From DASVTR01 sp036382855 (GTDB lineage: Bacteria > Acidobacteriota > Blastocatellia > Pyrinomonadales > Pyrinomonadaceae), in NCBI GenBank assembly GCA_036382855.1, contig DASVPO010000017.1, positions 58,174 to 122,173 of the forward strand: DNA of 64,000 nt, in the 5' to 3' direction. Below, one piece after another: positions 46,423 to 54,553 of the stretch. A model generated the notes under the pieces. It did not search any database and was not told where the DNA came from. It worked only from the letters and a program-made list of their open reading frames with translations. The translations under genes were made by a program, and so were the position numbers. The stretch's first letter is position 1. The number at the start of each line of letters is the position of its first letter.

Positions 46423-46566
46423 AGCGCTTTGTAAAGCTGAGTCGCTGTTGTTCTCGCTCCGGCGCGGAAACTTCCGCACGTCGTCCTACGTTAATAACAA
46501 CGGACGCTTGTTAGTCTTCAACAGCTATGAGTTCTATCAATCTTCATTAGAGGCCCGGCAGAGAGG

Positions 46567-47676
46567 ATGAGCACGAATTACAGCATGGCCCAAACCCAGC
46601 CAATCGCGCAGAATCTGGCAGGCGCGGGCCGTGGCAGCAGTATCTCGCTTGACGGTATTGCCAGCGCTCTGGCCGAACGCCCCTTCGAGCCGCATCCGAT
46701 GTTCAGCAACGGCCACGCGCAAACGCTCGTCGCTTATGTCTGGCCGCGCCGTTTTCAGTATCGCTCGCACCGTCTTGACGAAGAGCGCTACTTTCAGGTC
46801 GAAGAGGACGTTAAGCTGCTCGCATACTGCCGCTGGCAGAAAGAGCCGCGCAAGGCTCCGACCGTCGTGCTCGTCCACGGCCTCGAAGGCTCCAGCTCTT
46901 CCGTCTATATTCTGGGCTCTGCCGCCAAAGCCTTCCGCCTCGGCTTCAACGTCGTTCGCCTCAATATACGCAACTGCGGCTCAACCGAGCACCTGACGCC
47001 GACGCTCTACCACAGCGGAATGAGCGGCGACCTCAAGGCGGTCGTCGAAGAATTAATCGAGCGCGACCGATTGGAGCGTATCTTCCTCGTCGGCTTCTCC
47101 ATGTCGGGCAACATGGTTCTCAAGCTGGCGGGCGAAAATCCTGAAGCGCTGCCAGCCGAGCTTAAAGGCATCTGCGCCGTCTCGCCGCCGATTGATTTGG
47201 CAAGCAGCGCCGCCTCGCTCGAAGAGCGTTCCAACTGGATTTACCAGCAGAGCTTCATTCGCAGCCTGCGCCGTCGCATGCGCCACAAGCAGAAACTTTT
47301 CCCGCATCTCTACGACACGACCGACCTGCACCTGATTCGCACCGTACGGCAATTCGACAACCGTTACACCTCCATTCACGGCGGCTACGAAAACGCTGAG
47401 GACTACTACGCGCGCACAAGTTCCCTGCCTCTCATTCCACAGATACGGATTCCGACCCTTCTCATCCACGCGAAGGACGACCCCTTTATCCCCTTCGAGC
47501 CGTTTCGCAACCGCGCGCTCTACACCAATCCGTCCCTCATCTTCATCGCGCCCGAACACGGCGGACACACAGGCTTTGTCGCCGAAGCTACGCGCGGCGA
47601 AGACCGCTTCTGGGCCGAGAATCGCGTCGTTCAATTCTGCAAGCTGATTGACGAGAGCCGTGCTCGCTTGGATTAA
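46567..47676 (+). CDS. YheT-family alpha/beta hydrolase
   Basis: Serine hydrolase-like protein of 369 residues, of the YheT (UPF0017/ABHD1) family. Family stretches are FEPHPMFSNGHAQTLVAYVWPRRF at the N-terminus, TVVLVHGLEGSSSS (about 97-110), the nucleophile elbow GFSMSGN (serine near residue 177), the aspartate in HAKDDPFIPFEPF (near 303), and the histidine in EHGGHTGFV (near 335). The family hydrolyses esters or lipid-like substrates; the physiological substrate is unknown. It stands alone on the plus strand. Confidence 0.9.
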   Translation: MSTNYSMAQTQPIAQNLAGAGRGSSISLDGIASALAERPFEPHPMFSNGHAQTLVAYVWPRRFQYRSHRLDEERYFQVEEDVKLLAYCRWQKEPRKAPTVVLVHGLEGSSSSVYILGSAAKAFRLGFNVVRLNIRNCGSTEHLTPTLYHSGMSGDLKAVVEELIERDRLERIFLVGFSMSGNMVLKLAGENPEALPAELKGICAVSPPIDLASSAASLEERSNWIYQQSFIRSLRRRMRHKQKLFPHLYDTTDLHLIRTVRQFDNRYTSIHGGYENAEDYYARTSSLPLIPQIRIPTLLIHAKDDPFIPFEPFRNRALYTNPSLIFIAPEHGGHTGFVAEATRGEDRFWAENRVVQFCKLIDESRARLD

Positions 47677-47898
47677 ACGCCAGTGCAAGCCACGCCTCGA
47701 ATCATCCCTCGCTTGCGGGGTTAGACAACCCGTTCGCCATTCTGTTCTAATATCCACCGTTCTACTGCCGCCACAAAGAGCGTTCTGATTATTATTGGCC
47801 GCGAGGCTCAAAATAATTCCGTGCGGCTGCCAACCGATTCTCCCCGCGCGTGTCTATAGAGTTGACCTTCAGTACCGAAGTCGTAAGGACTACTGCCT

Positions 47899-48522
47899 TT
47901 GAGTCTGAATGAAGATGAATTAATCAAAGCAGCGCAAGCAGGCGACCGGGACGCTTTCTGCCTTCTGGCCGAGAGCTATCAACGCCGCGTCTACCTGCTT
48001 GCGCTACACTACTGCCGCGATGCTTCGGACGCGGAAGACTTGTCGCAGGAAGTCTGGCTGAAGGCATTCCGCGCGCTCGGCGGCTTCAGAAACGAAGCGA
48101 GCTTTTATACGTGGCTGCGGCAAATCATCGTCAATTCATTCCTCAACCACCGGCGCACGGCCGCACGCCGGTGGGCGAACAACACGTCCGCCGTTGACAT
48201 AGAGACGCTGACCGAGACAAACGATGCGAACGGTTGGACAGTCCCGCGCTCACGCGATGCGGAGGGCGACATTCACACGAAGATTCTGCTGGAAAGAGTT
48301 CTCGAAGCGCTCGGAGAATTGACGCCGCAGCAGCGCCTTATTTTTCTCCTCAAGCATCGCGAGGGACTGACCTACGAGGAAATCGCTAAAGCCTTCAATT
48401 GTTCGACGGGGACAGCCAAGAAGGCTCTCTTCCGCGCCGTCGTCAAATTGCGGCAACGCCTCGGCGTCGAAGTCGTGGAGACTACGGAGTATGAGCCGTG
48501 CGCGGCTGGCAAAAATTTTTAA
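47899..48522 (+). CDS. ECF-type RNA polymerase sigma factor
   Basis: Sigma factor of 207 residues. The TTG start at 47899 is supported by AAGGA eight bases upstream. Region 2 reads YCRDASDAEDLSQEVWLKAFRALGGFR and is followed by SFYTWLRQIIVNSFLNHRR. Region 4 (about 150-195) reads LTPQQRLIFLLKHREGLTYEEIAKAF with the helix-turn-helix that contacts the -35 box. There is no region 3, as in extracytoplasmic-function sigma factors. A likely anti-sigma factor lies directly downstream, so the two form a regulated pair. Confidence 0.93.
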   Translation: MSLNEDELIKAAQAGDRDAFCLLAESYQRRVYLLALHYCRDASDAEDLSQEVWLKAFRALGGFRNEASFYTWLRQIIVNSFLNHRRTAARRWANNTSAVDIETLTETNDANGWTVPRSRDAEGDIHTKILLERVLEALGELTPQQRLIFLLKHREGLTYEEIAKAFNCSTGTAKKALFRAVVKLRQRLGVEVVETTEYEPCAAGKNF

Positions 48523-48538
48523 GTCTGGAGTTCGAAAG

Positions 48539-49231
48539 ATGCACAATTGCCGTAAGGTAGAAAAACAGATTGTTGATCTGCTCTTCGATGACACGGACGC
48601 TCGATTCAAGCGTCGCCTGCTGGCGGAGATTGAAGGCTGCGCGTATTGCTTGGGCCAGTATCAGTCGCTCTCCGACACGCTGTTTGTCTTCGAGCGCACG
48701 ACCGAAGCCGCGCTGCCGCCCGGAGACTACTGGCCCGGTTATAACGCGACTTTGCGCGCACGCCTGAACGCGCCCGTGCAAGCGATCCATGAAGAGAAAG
48801 CTGTACGCGCTCCCTTCTGGCGGCGTTTGTTTGCGGCGCGGCTGCCGGTTCCAGTCCCGGTCGCCGCCGCACTCGTCGTTGGTCTCATAGTTTCGTCAGC
48901 GCTTGCGTTCAGGCGCGTACCCGCCGGTCAGACAAGCCTTGCTCCGTCGTCGCCGTCAACAGCGTCCGTTAGAATCGTCGAAATTCCCGTCGCTCAGGAA
49001 AAGATTGTCACGCGCGTTGTGTACGTCGAGAAAAAGCAGTCGGCTGAACGCGTTCAACGTCAACTGCTGCCTGCCGTCGCAGGCACAAACGAGACGACTG
49101 ATTCAACCATCGCAGGCCACAAGACGGAAGAAGAGACAGGATTTTTCACGCGGGCCAACCTCAAGGGGTTTCAACCGGCGGACGATATGAAGATTAGAGT
49201 CCTCAAGAGGAATAATACGAATGACAAGTAA
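48539..49231 (+). CDS. Anti-sigma factor-like membrane protein
   Basis: Single-pass protein of 230 residues. The start at 48539 has GGAG about nine bases upstream; an upstream ATG at 48491 is in frame. The cytoplasmic N-terminus (about 1-75) resembles a zinc-binding anti-sigma (ZAS) domain, with an early cysteine (HNC) and CAYC (about 34-37). The histidine usually found four residues before the CxxC is glutamate here. One transmembrane segment (about 100-120, PVPVPVAAALVVGLIVSSAL) follows. The periplasmic part has a proline/serine-rich linker. By context it binds and restrains the upstream sigma factor. Its 3' end overlaps the next gene by 11 bases. Confidence 0.75.
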   Translation: MHNCRKVEKQIVDLLFDDTDARFKRRLLAEIEGCAYCLGQYQSLSDTLFVFERTTEAALPPGDYWPGYNATLRARLNAPVQAIHEEKAVRAPFWRRLFAARLPVPVPVAAALVVGLIVSSALAFRRVPAGQTSLAPSSPSTASVRIVEIPVAQEKIVTRVVYVEKKQSAERVQRQLLPAVAGTNETTDSTIAGHKTEEETGFFTRANLKGFQPADDMKIRVLKRNNTNDK

Positions 49232-50342
49232 GAAGATAGTTGGTGGGTTGGGCCTGTTGCTGCTGTTGCTGTGTGCTTCTCTCAGCGTCATGGCGCAGGA
49301 AGGGAAAAAGCAGCAGCTTGTGATTCCGATGAAGGGCGGCTACTTCGTGGCCTTCACCACGGACGCAGATCCTCTGAACGCACGCGCGCTCTCATCGAGT
49401 TTTGCTGAAGCTTCATTCCAGTCGCAGACGATTCGCCGCGTCTTCGTTGACAGCGGCAGCGATTTCTTCTTCGGCTACGACCTGCTGGTCGAGCCAATCG
49501 GGGAGGCAAAGCAGTTTCGCATCTCGGTCAGGCCGCTCGGCGCTGAAGACGAAAAGGAGTTGCGCGCCCGCTCATCCTTCAAGACGCGCCGCATGCATCC
49601 TGACTACAACGCCGCCGGACTCTCGCGCGCTTCCTCGCCGCAGGTCATTGATGACGGCGACGCTTTTGCTCTCGACGTGCTCGTCAATCCGCAGACGGGC
49701 GGCAAGATAGTTGACGTGGTTCAGGTCTCGTTTGACCAATCGCGGCTGCGCGAAGCGCCCGTCAGCGAAAGCCCGCCGCGCGATTACACGCTGGCCGATG
49801 TCGAGTTGAATATCAGCAACTACAAGTTGCTCGTCAACGGCGAGATGGTCGCTGGAGCGAAACGCACGGGCGGCTGCGCAGGCCCGCTCGTCTGGTTTCA
49901 CCTGCCCGGTAAGGGTCGCTTCATCTTCTCCCTGATGCCGCACAACGGATACGACTTCCGCAAAGTCGCGACCATCGAGCACAACAGGATCTCATTTAAC
50001 TGGGACGGCACTCAGTACGAGTGGTTCTCAAGCTCGCCCATCATCGGCAGCGGCGGCAACTGGAATCTGTGGGTCACGCGCGACGCGGACTACATCCCGG
50101 AGCTTTACGACCCGCCGAAGGCGCAGGCGGCGCAGCCTACTGCAAACACCACGGCGCGCCCCGATGTTAAGCCTGCTCCCAAACTGAATTTCGATGCGGA
50201 CGTGCAGCGCAGAAGCAAAAAGCAGGTCATCATCGAGAGAGACCCGCTGCCGAGCGGCGGCACGGCAGGTCAAACGCCACGGCGCATACGCATCGTCATC
50301 GGAGCCGCCGACCGTATAGAAAATATTCTCCCTAAAAACTAG
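49221..50342 (+). CDS. Secreted protein of unknown function
   Basis: Exported protein of 373 residues. The signal peptide (KKIVGGLGLLLLLLCASLSVMAQ, residues 4-26) is followed by a beta-rich domain with GYDFRKVATIEHNRISFNWDGTQYEW at about 247-272. A C-terminal low-complexity linker (about 295-345) precedes a short basic end. I do not recognise a family. It overlaps the anti-sigma gene by 11 bases and is followed by an outer-membrane-type barrel, so it probably belongs to the regulon or the operon of the sigma factor. Confidence 0.65.
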   Translation: MTSKKIVGGLGLLLLLLCASLSVMAQEGKKQQLVIPMKGGYFVAFTTDADPLNARALSSSFAEASFQSQTIRRVFVDSGSDFFFGYDLLVEPIGEAKQFRISVRPLGAEDEKELRARSSFKTRRMHPDYNAAGLSRASSPQVIDDGDAFALDVLVNPQTGGKIVDVVQVSFDQSRLREAPVSESPPRDYTLADVELNISNYKLLVNGEMVAGAKRTGGCAGPLVWFHLPGKGRFIFSLMPHNGYDFRKVATIEHNRISFNWDGTQYEWFSSSPIIGSGGNWNLWVTRDADYIPELYDPPKAQAAQPTANTTARPDVKPAPKLNFDADVQRRSKKQVIIERDPLPSGGTAGQTPRRIRIVIGAADRIENILPKN

Positions 50343-50470
50343 AACAAGACGAGGCGCGGGCCAATTCTGGTTAGCAGATGCTCTCGGCGCTTGACGCTCG
50401 GAGTGTGTCCGCCGCTCGGCCTCGCTTGCTTCTTAACCTGAAGTCCATCTTTCACGAAAGGCAAGCCATT

Positions 50471-51121
50471 ATGAAGAGACGTTTTATCATCGCAGGGATT
50501 TTGATTGCGCTCTGTTTGTCTCTGAACGGAGGAGAGGCGGGCGCGCAAACAGACGATTTGCCGGAGTTTGAAATCGGCGGCCATTTCTCATCGCTCACGT
50601 TCGATTCCGCCAACACAGAGCCGGGCATAGGCGTGCGGTTCACTTACAACGTCAACCGTAGTCTGGCCTTCGAGGCAGAAGGAAATCTCTTTCCGCATGA
50701 TGCGCGCGAACGCTCTTTCCGCAACGGCGGCCGCGCCACACAAGGGCTCTTCGGCGTCAAGATTGGCAAACGCTACCAACGCTTCGGCATCTTTGCCAAA
50801 GCACGTCCCGGCCTCATCAGTTTCACGCGCGGCAGGTTCGACGTTATACCAAACAACGACGGCAGCACGTTCCCTTTCCATTTCCGCACGGAGCGGCTGA
50901 CGCATCTTGCGTTTGATGTCGGCGGCGTTGTCGAGTTCTACCCGTCGCGCCGTATCGTCACGCGCTTTGATGCCGGAGACACAATCATTCGCTACGGCGA
51001 CACGACCGTCACCTCCATACAGGGGCCGCTCGAAGGGCCTTTCACCACCTTGCCCATCACCATCGGCGGTGAGACGCGTCACAACTTTCAGTTCTCGGCG
51101 GGAGTTGGTTTCCGTTTTTAA
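50471..51121 (+). CDS. Outer membrane beta-barrel protein
   Basis: Protein of 216 residues from the ATG at 50471 (MKRRFIIAGILIALCLS), with GAAAGG upstream; the in-frame ATG at 50378 is unlikely. The signal peptide is followed by a pattern of alternating hydrophobic strands (EIGGHFSSLTF, VNRSLAFEAEGNLF, RFGIFAKARPGLISF, FQFSAGVGFRF). The final residue is phenylalanine, as expected for outer membrane insertion. It fits an OmpW/OmpA-barrel-like or opacity-type porin of eight strands. Position in the sigma/anti-sigma cluster suggests an envelope-stress product. Confidence 0.75.
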   Translation: MKRRFIIAGILIALCLSLNGGEAGAQTDDLPEFEIGGHFSSLTFDSANTEPGIGVRFTYNVNRSLAFEAEGNLFPHDARERSFRNGGRATQGLFGVKIGKRYQRFGIFAKARPGLISFTRGRFDVIPNNDGSTFPFHFRTERLTHLAFDVGGVVEFYPSRRIVTRFDAGDTIIRYGDTTVTSIQGPLEGPFTTLPITIGGETRHNFQFSAGVGFRF

Positions 51122-51151
51122 GTGAGGCTACATGATAAGGAGATAACGAAG

Positions 51152-51421
51152 ATGAGATCGAAGGCTTACTCTCTATTGCTTGTCGCGAGCATTGTCCTGC
51201 TCTGTCTGGCTGGCTGGACGAGTTACGCGCAGAAGGATAGCTCTACGTCCGGCAGCAAAATCGTCTGGGAATACAAGACCCTCCGCGGCCACAGGGCTTT
51301 GAGTGAAGCGACGCTCAACGACATGGGACTCTACGGTTGGGAGTTGATTTTCTTCGATGACGGCCAGCGTGGTAACGGTTCGTTTGAAGTAACTTACTAC
51401 TTCAAGCGGCCGAAGCAGTAG
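51152..51421 (+). CDS. Small secreted DUF4177-like protein
   Basis: Exported protein of 89 residues. The ATG at 51152 has AGGAG nine bases ahead; an upstream in-frame start at 51122 is less likely. The signal peptide (SLLLVASIVLLCLAGWTSYAQ) is followed by a compact domain with VWEYKTL and LNDMGLYGWELIFFDD, the pattern of DUF4177 proteins. Function unknown. Last gene of the cluster that starts with the sigma factor. Confidence 0.75.
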   Translation: MRSKAYSLLLVASIVLLCLAGWTSYAQKDSSTSGSKIVWEYKTLRGHRALSEATLNDMGLYGWELIFFDDGQRGNGSFEVTYYFKRPKQ

Positions 51422-51565
51422 CAGCGCGTCTAACTCGACTTGTCTTCTCTCCCTCTTCTACGTTTCGCCGTTTGACTATAATTACGAGGACGCAGGTTGC
51501 GTGGCCTGCTCCGAGTCTCAAGACTCGCGAGCGGGCCGCGCAACTGCTCGTCCGTTTCATCAAGC

Positions 51566-52486
51566 TCACCTTGCTCCGGCAAGCGCGAAAAGGTGCTTGC
51601 GGTCGTCGCCGTAACCGAAGTGCCACTGCGGCTCTATGCGGCTCATGCGCAGGCCCGCTTTCTCGCAGAGCGCACGGAAATCTTCAATGCTGCTCAGCGC
51701 GTGAATATGCGCAGGCGTGTGGCTCTCCAAGGGCATCGTCAAAACCAACTGTCCGCCCGGTCGTAAAACGCGCGCGATTTCCGAAATGACTGCTTCAGGC
51801 TCAGGCATGTGTTCGATTACTTCCGAGGCAATCACAAGGTCCAGAGATTGCTCCGCGAAAGGAAGCAAACTGATGTCGCCAACATGAAACTCCGTGCGGT
51901 CTTCGAGTCCTTTGTGTGCGGCCAGCCGGCGTGCGTAATTGACGGCTGCTGAACTGATGTCAAGCCCGTGCCCTTTCCAACGCGGCCTTTGCGCCAGCAC
52001 GTCGCACAGCATCATTCCAGAACCGCAGCCAAGGTCAGCCACCAAAGCCTCTTCCAGAGAAACCTCCTTAACTACTTCCCTGATAAACTTCAGGCGTGCG
52101 ACCGCCGAAGGCTGCAAAGCGAAAGTGAAATGCGTGACGACAGGATAAAACTGTTGCTCGTAAATATTCGCCCGCGCTTCTTCAAAAGGAAGATGATTCT
52201 CTCGCTCCAGACGCAGCCGTATGTACTGTCGCAAGAGCCGCGCTATCTCTCTCGCGGAGAGGCGCGAGACGGCGAACAAATCAGCTATCACGGCGTCTGC
52301 TCTCTTCCATAATGCGGAGGTATCTGCGCCAAACCAGCGCGCTACCTGTGGGCCAATTCCGACGTATGCCGCCAGGCAGCAGCGTTCCCACAGCGGAGCG
52401 AAATCAGCATAGGCTTCGGCCAACTCAAGACAATGCCTGTGCGCTCCCAAACGTGTTTTCCTGAACAGATTAACTTCCCAAGCCAT
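51566..52486 (-). CDS. SAM-dependent methyltransferase
   Basis: Class I methyltransferase of 306 residues from the ATG at 52486 with AGGAG ten bases upstream. A much longer open frame reaches 53023, but its first 179 codons have no protein-like pattern. The first 140 residues are a helical region of unknown type. The methyltransferase domain begins with VADLGCGSGMMLCDVLA (motif I, about residue 172), then GLDISSAAVNYARRLAAHKG and SLDLVIASEVIEHMPEP (motif post-II). This is the Methyltransf_11-like family. No neighbour suggests its substrate. Confidence 0.85.
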   Translation of the reverse strand: MAWEVNLFRKTRLGAHRHCLELAEAYADFAPLWERCCLAAYVGIGPQVARWFGADTSALWKRADAVIADLFAVSRLSAREIARLLRQYIRLRLERENHLPFEEARANIYEQQFYPVVTHFTFALQPSAVARLKFIREVVKEVSLEEALVADLGCGSGMMLCDVLAQRPRWKGHGLDISSAAVNYARRLAAHKGLEDRTEFHVGDISLLPFAEQSLDLVIASEVIEHMPEPEAVISEIARVLRPGGQLVLTMPLESHTPAHIHALSSIEDFRALCEKAGLRMSRIEPQWHFGYGDDRKHLFALAGAR

Positions 52487-52999
52487 CAGTAGTACGTCTC
52501 CTATCACACTTAACATCAAGCGAAACGTTCGCTCCCGCTGAGAGCAAACTTCTCTTGCTGCAACTTCAAGAGCGTTGCGATGAAGTGCAAGAGGTGTACC
52601 GTCAATTAACCTGTAGATGAAAAGGAAGCTCTTAAAGAGATGAGCGCGGCGGTAAGTTGTTAGCTGGCAAGTGTTGATGAATAAAAGTGCTCGGCTTTGC
52701 AGTGCGGTGGGCCAACGGGCGCGCGTTTGCGCTGGCGCAATGCTGATGTGACAAGTGGAGCAGCATGTTCCGACAAGTGGAGTGGTAAATGAATGTGGAA
52801 GAAATTTGTTGGGAGCGAAAGCCGTAAAACGCGGTGCGGCTTTCTTTCTACGCCCCTTTGAACGTTCAAGTGCATTACGCTCATCATGGCAGAGTACGTT
52901 ATAATTCGCGCTTGTTCTGAAGATGATTATTCGTTGTGGCGAGAGGCGCTCTTTTAACTTGCCATCGAGAAAAGAACCGAGAGGGTTGAGAAATAGATA
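52487..52999. other. Intergenic region between divergent genes
   Basis: About 510 bases between the methyltransferase and the DksA-like gene. The minus-strand frame runs through it but looks non-coding. I see no RNA gene or repeat; it should contain both promoters. Confidence 0.5.
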
Positions 53000-53380
53000 A
53001 TGGATGCTAAGAAATTGGAACACTACCGCGGCGTGCTCTTAGAGCAATTGCGGCAACACACGGAGCACGTGCGCGATGAGCAGGCCGCTGCTCTGGAATT
53101 TGCCGGCAACGATGATGGCGTTAAAGATAGCGTTGATATGTCGCTGCGCGACGTTAATCAGGAGATTGCGCTGAGGCTCGGAGAACACGAGTCGCGGATG
53201 GTCGCAGATATTGATCAGGCGTTGTTGAGAATTGACGAAGGCACGTATGGAGAGTGTGCGCGCTGCGGGCAGCCGATTGACGAGCGTCGTCTGGATGCTA
53301 TGCCGACGGCACGCTACGACGCCGCCTGCCAGACCGCCATCGAATCCGCGCAGGGCATGGACGACATCTCGACGCTTTAA
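53000..53380 (+). CDS. DksA/TraR-type zinc-finger protein, incomplete zinc site
   Basis: Protein of 126 residues of the DksA/TraR family, which binds the RNA polymerase secondary channel. The N-terminal coiled-coil (about 1-80) has an acidic tip at about 36-50 (NDDGVKDSVDMSLRD, with Asp43 and Asp46 spaced as in the family motif). The C-terminal zinc finger normally has four cysteines, C-x2-C-x17-C-x2-C. Here Cys86, Cys89 and Cys110 are present but the third is Asp107 (ARYDAAC). This could be a three-cysteine site or a zinc-free variant, as some DksA paralogues are. The gene is upstream of, and parallel to, the retron-type reverse transcriptase. Confidence 0.88.
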   Translation: MDAKKLEHYRGVLLEQLRQHTEHVRDEQAAALEFAGNDDGVKDSVDMSLRDVNQEIALRLGEHESRMVADIDQALLRIDEGTYGECARCGQPIDERRLDAMPTARYDAACQTAIESAQGMDDISTL

Positions 53381-53402
53381 TAAAAGGGTTCTGGTTTTCG
53401 TC

Positions 53403-53573
53403 TTAACAGGTAGTTTTAGTTTTGCCTTGGCGGTGTTCAAACGCAGAGCACAGGCTGATGTTTCGTCAGCCGGGTCTCAAACGCAGACCTGTTAAAAGCG
53501 GCAGTCGCTGTCGCACAGCGAGCAAGGCAAAAGAGGACGCGGGGTTTGACCGACTCCGCGTCCATCTCTTTTA
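53403..53573 (+). ncRNA. Candidate retron msr-msd RNA
   Basis: The 208-base leader of the reverse transcriptase contains nested inverted repeats. TTTTGCCTTG (53420-53429) and CAAGGCAAAA (53523-53532) could be the a1/a2 pair that delimits a retron RNA of about 113 bases. Inside are a hairpin GGCTGA/TCAGCC (53453-53471) and a hairpin TCGCTGT/ACAGCGA (53505-53521). A second outer pair, TTAACAGGT (53403-53411) with ACCTGTTAA (53487-53495), overlaps the first. A GC-rich hairpin (53535-53563) lies between a2 and the RT start and could be a terminator or part of the RNA. The direct repeat TCAAACGCAGA occurs twice. Whether RT-DNA is made is unknown. Confidence 0.4.
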
Positions 53574-53588
53574 TGAAACAATCGCCCG

Positions 53589-54506
53589 ATGGGTTTGTTC
53601 GAGCACATCAGGAAGTTGTTCGGCCAAGGCGCGTCTGCATCGCAGCAGCCGAGGTTCGGGGTCGAAGAACTTGCACGCCGCCTTGGAATGAGCGTTGAGC
53701 ACCTGCGTTCAATTCGTCCGGCCTATCACGAATTCACAATCCCGAAACGGAGCGGCGGCCTGCGCTCGATTCATGCTCCCGACCAGAAGTTGAAGGCAGC
53801 GCAGAGGGCCATCCTGCGTCGTTTGCTTTCGCGCCTCCGTGTTCACACGGCAGCCTGTGGATTTGAGCGCGGTCGTTCCATCGTCACGAACGCCCTGCCT
53901 CACGTCAAGCAAGCGCTCATCCTGCGGATGGACATTAAGGACTACTTCCAAGCGACCAGAGTCGAACGTATTAGCAACTACTTCCGCGCGCTCGGATGGG
54001 ACAAGGAAGCAGCGGAGTTGCTGCTCAATCTCTGCACGCACAAGGGCGGGCTTCCGCAGGGTGCGCCGACCAGCCCGCGCCTCAGCAACCTCGTCAACTT
54101 TCTGCTCGACGCACGCCTCGACAGCGCCGCACGCAAATACGGAGCGGTCTATACGCGCTATGCAGACGACCTGACCTTCTCGTTTTCCAGTGATGTGCCA
54201 GAGCAAACTCACAGCATTATCATAATGACGAAGAGCGTGCTCGCCGCTCAGGGCTATGAGCTACACACGCGCAGGAAGCTGCACGTCCGTCGTCGCCACG
54301 ATTGCCAGCAGGTGACGGGCCTTGTCGTCAATCAACGCGTCCAATTGCCGCGACGCACAAGGCGCTGGCTGCGCGCCGTCGAGCATCACATCTCGCAGGG
54401 GCGCGACGCAACCCTCACATCCGTCCAGCTTGAAGGCTGGCGTTCTCTGCAAACGATGATTGAGAAACAATCGGGCGGCGAGAGTTCGACCAATCGTGAC
54501 TCCTGA
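53589..54506 (+). CDS. Retron-type reverse transcriptase
   Basis: RNA-directed DNA polymerase of 305 residues, near the normal length of retron RTs. The palm motifs are LPQGAPTSP (155-163), YADD (191-194) and DIKDYF (115-120). The retron hallmarks NAxxH (NALPH, 101-105) and VTG (242-244) are both present, and the finger region has TIPKRSGGLRSIHAP (50-64). LPQGAPTSP, not a SQ version, rules out a diversity-generating retroelement. No effector is fused. Retron RTs copy part of an adjacent non-coding RNA into branched DNA and are known in phage defence. No typical effector gene is adjacent; the upstream parallel gene is DksA-like, the downstream one is xerC on the other strand. There is no clear Shine-Dalgarno sequence. 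Confidence 0.9.
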   Translation: MGLFEHIRKLFGQGASASQQPRFGVEELARRLGMSVEHLRSIRPAYHEFTIPKRSGGLRSIHAPDQKLKAAQRAILRRLLSRLRVHTAACGFERGRSIVTNALPHVKQALILRMDIKDYFQATRVERISNYFRALGWDKEAAELLLNLCTHKGGLPQGAPTSPRLSNLVNFLLDARLDSAARKYGAVYTRYADDLTFSFSSDVPEQTHSIIIMTKSVLAAQGYELHTRRKLHVRRRHDCQQVTGLVVNQRVQLPRRTRRWLRAVEHHISQGRDATLTSVQLEGWRSLQTMIEKQSGGESSTNRDS

Positions 54507-54553
54507 TTTATCGCTGTCTCTCGTCACTCATTACTCGTCACTTGTTACTGCTT

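Noticed and set aside
52487..53023. N-terminal extension of the methyltransferase to 53023
   Set aside because: The extension has no domain-like pattern and AGGAG supports the ATG at 52486.
42283..54506. Diversity-generating retroelement: a C-lectin FGE-like domain and a reverse transcriptase in the same window
   Set aside because: The RT has QGAPTSP, NAxxH and VTG motifs of retrons, not the SQ motif of DGR enzymes; it lies 8 kb away, and I saw no template repeat matching the end of the FGE-like domain.
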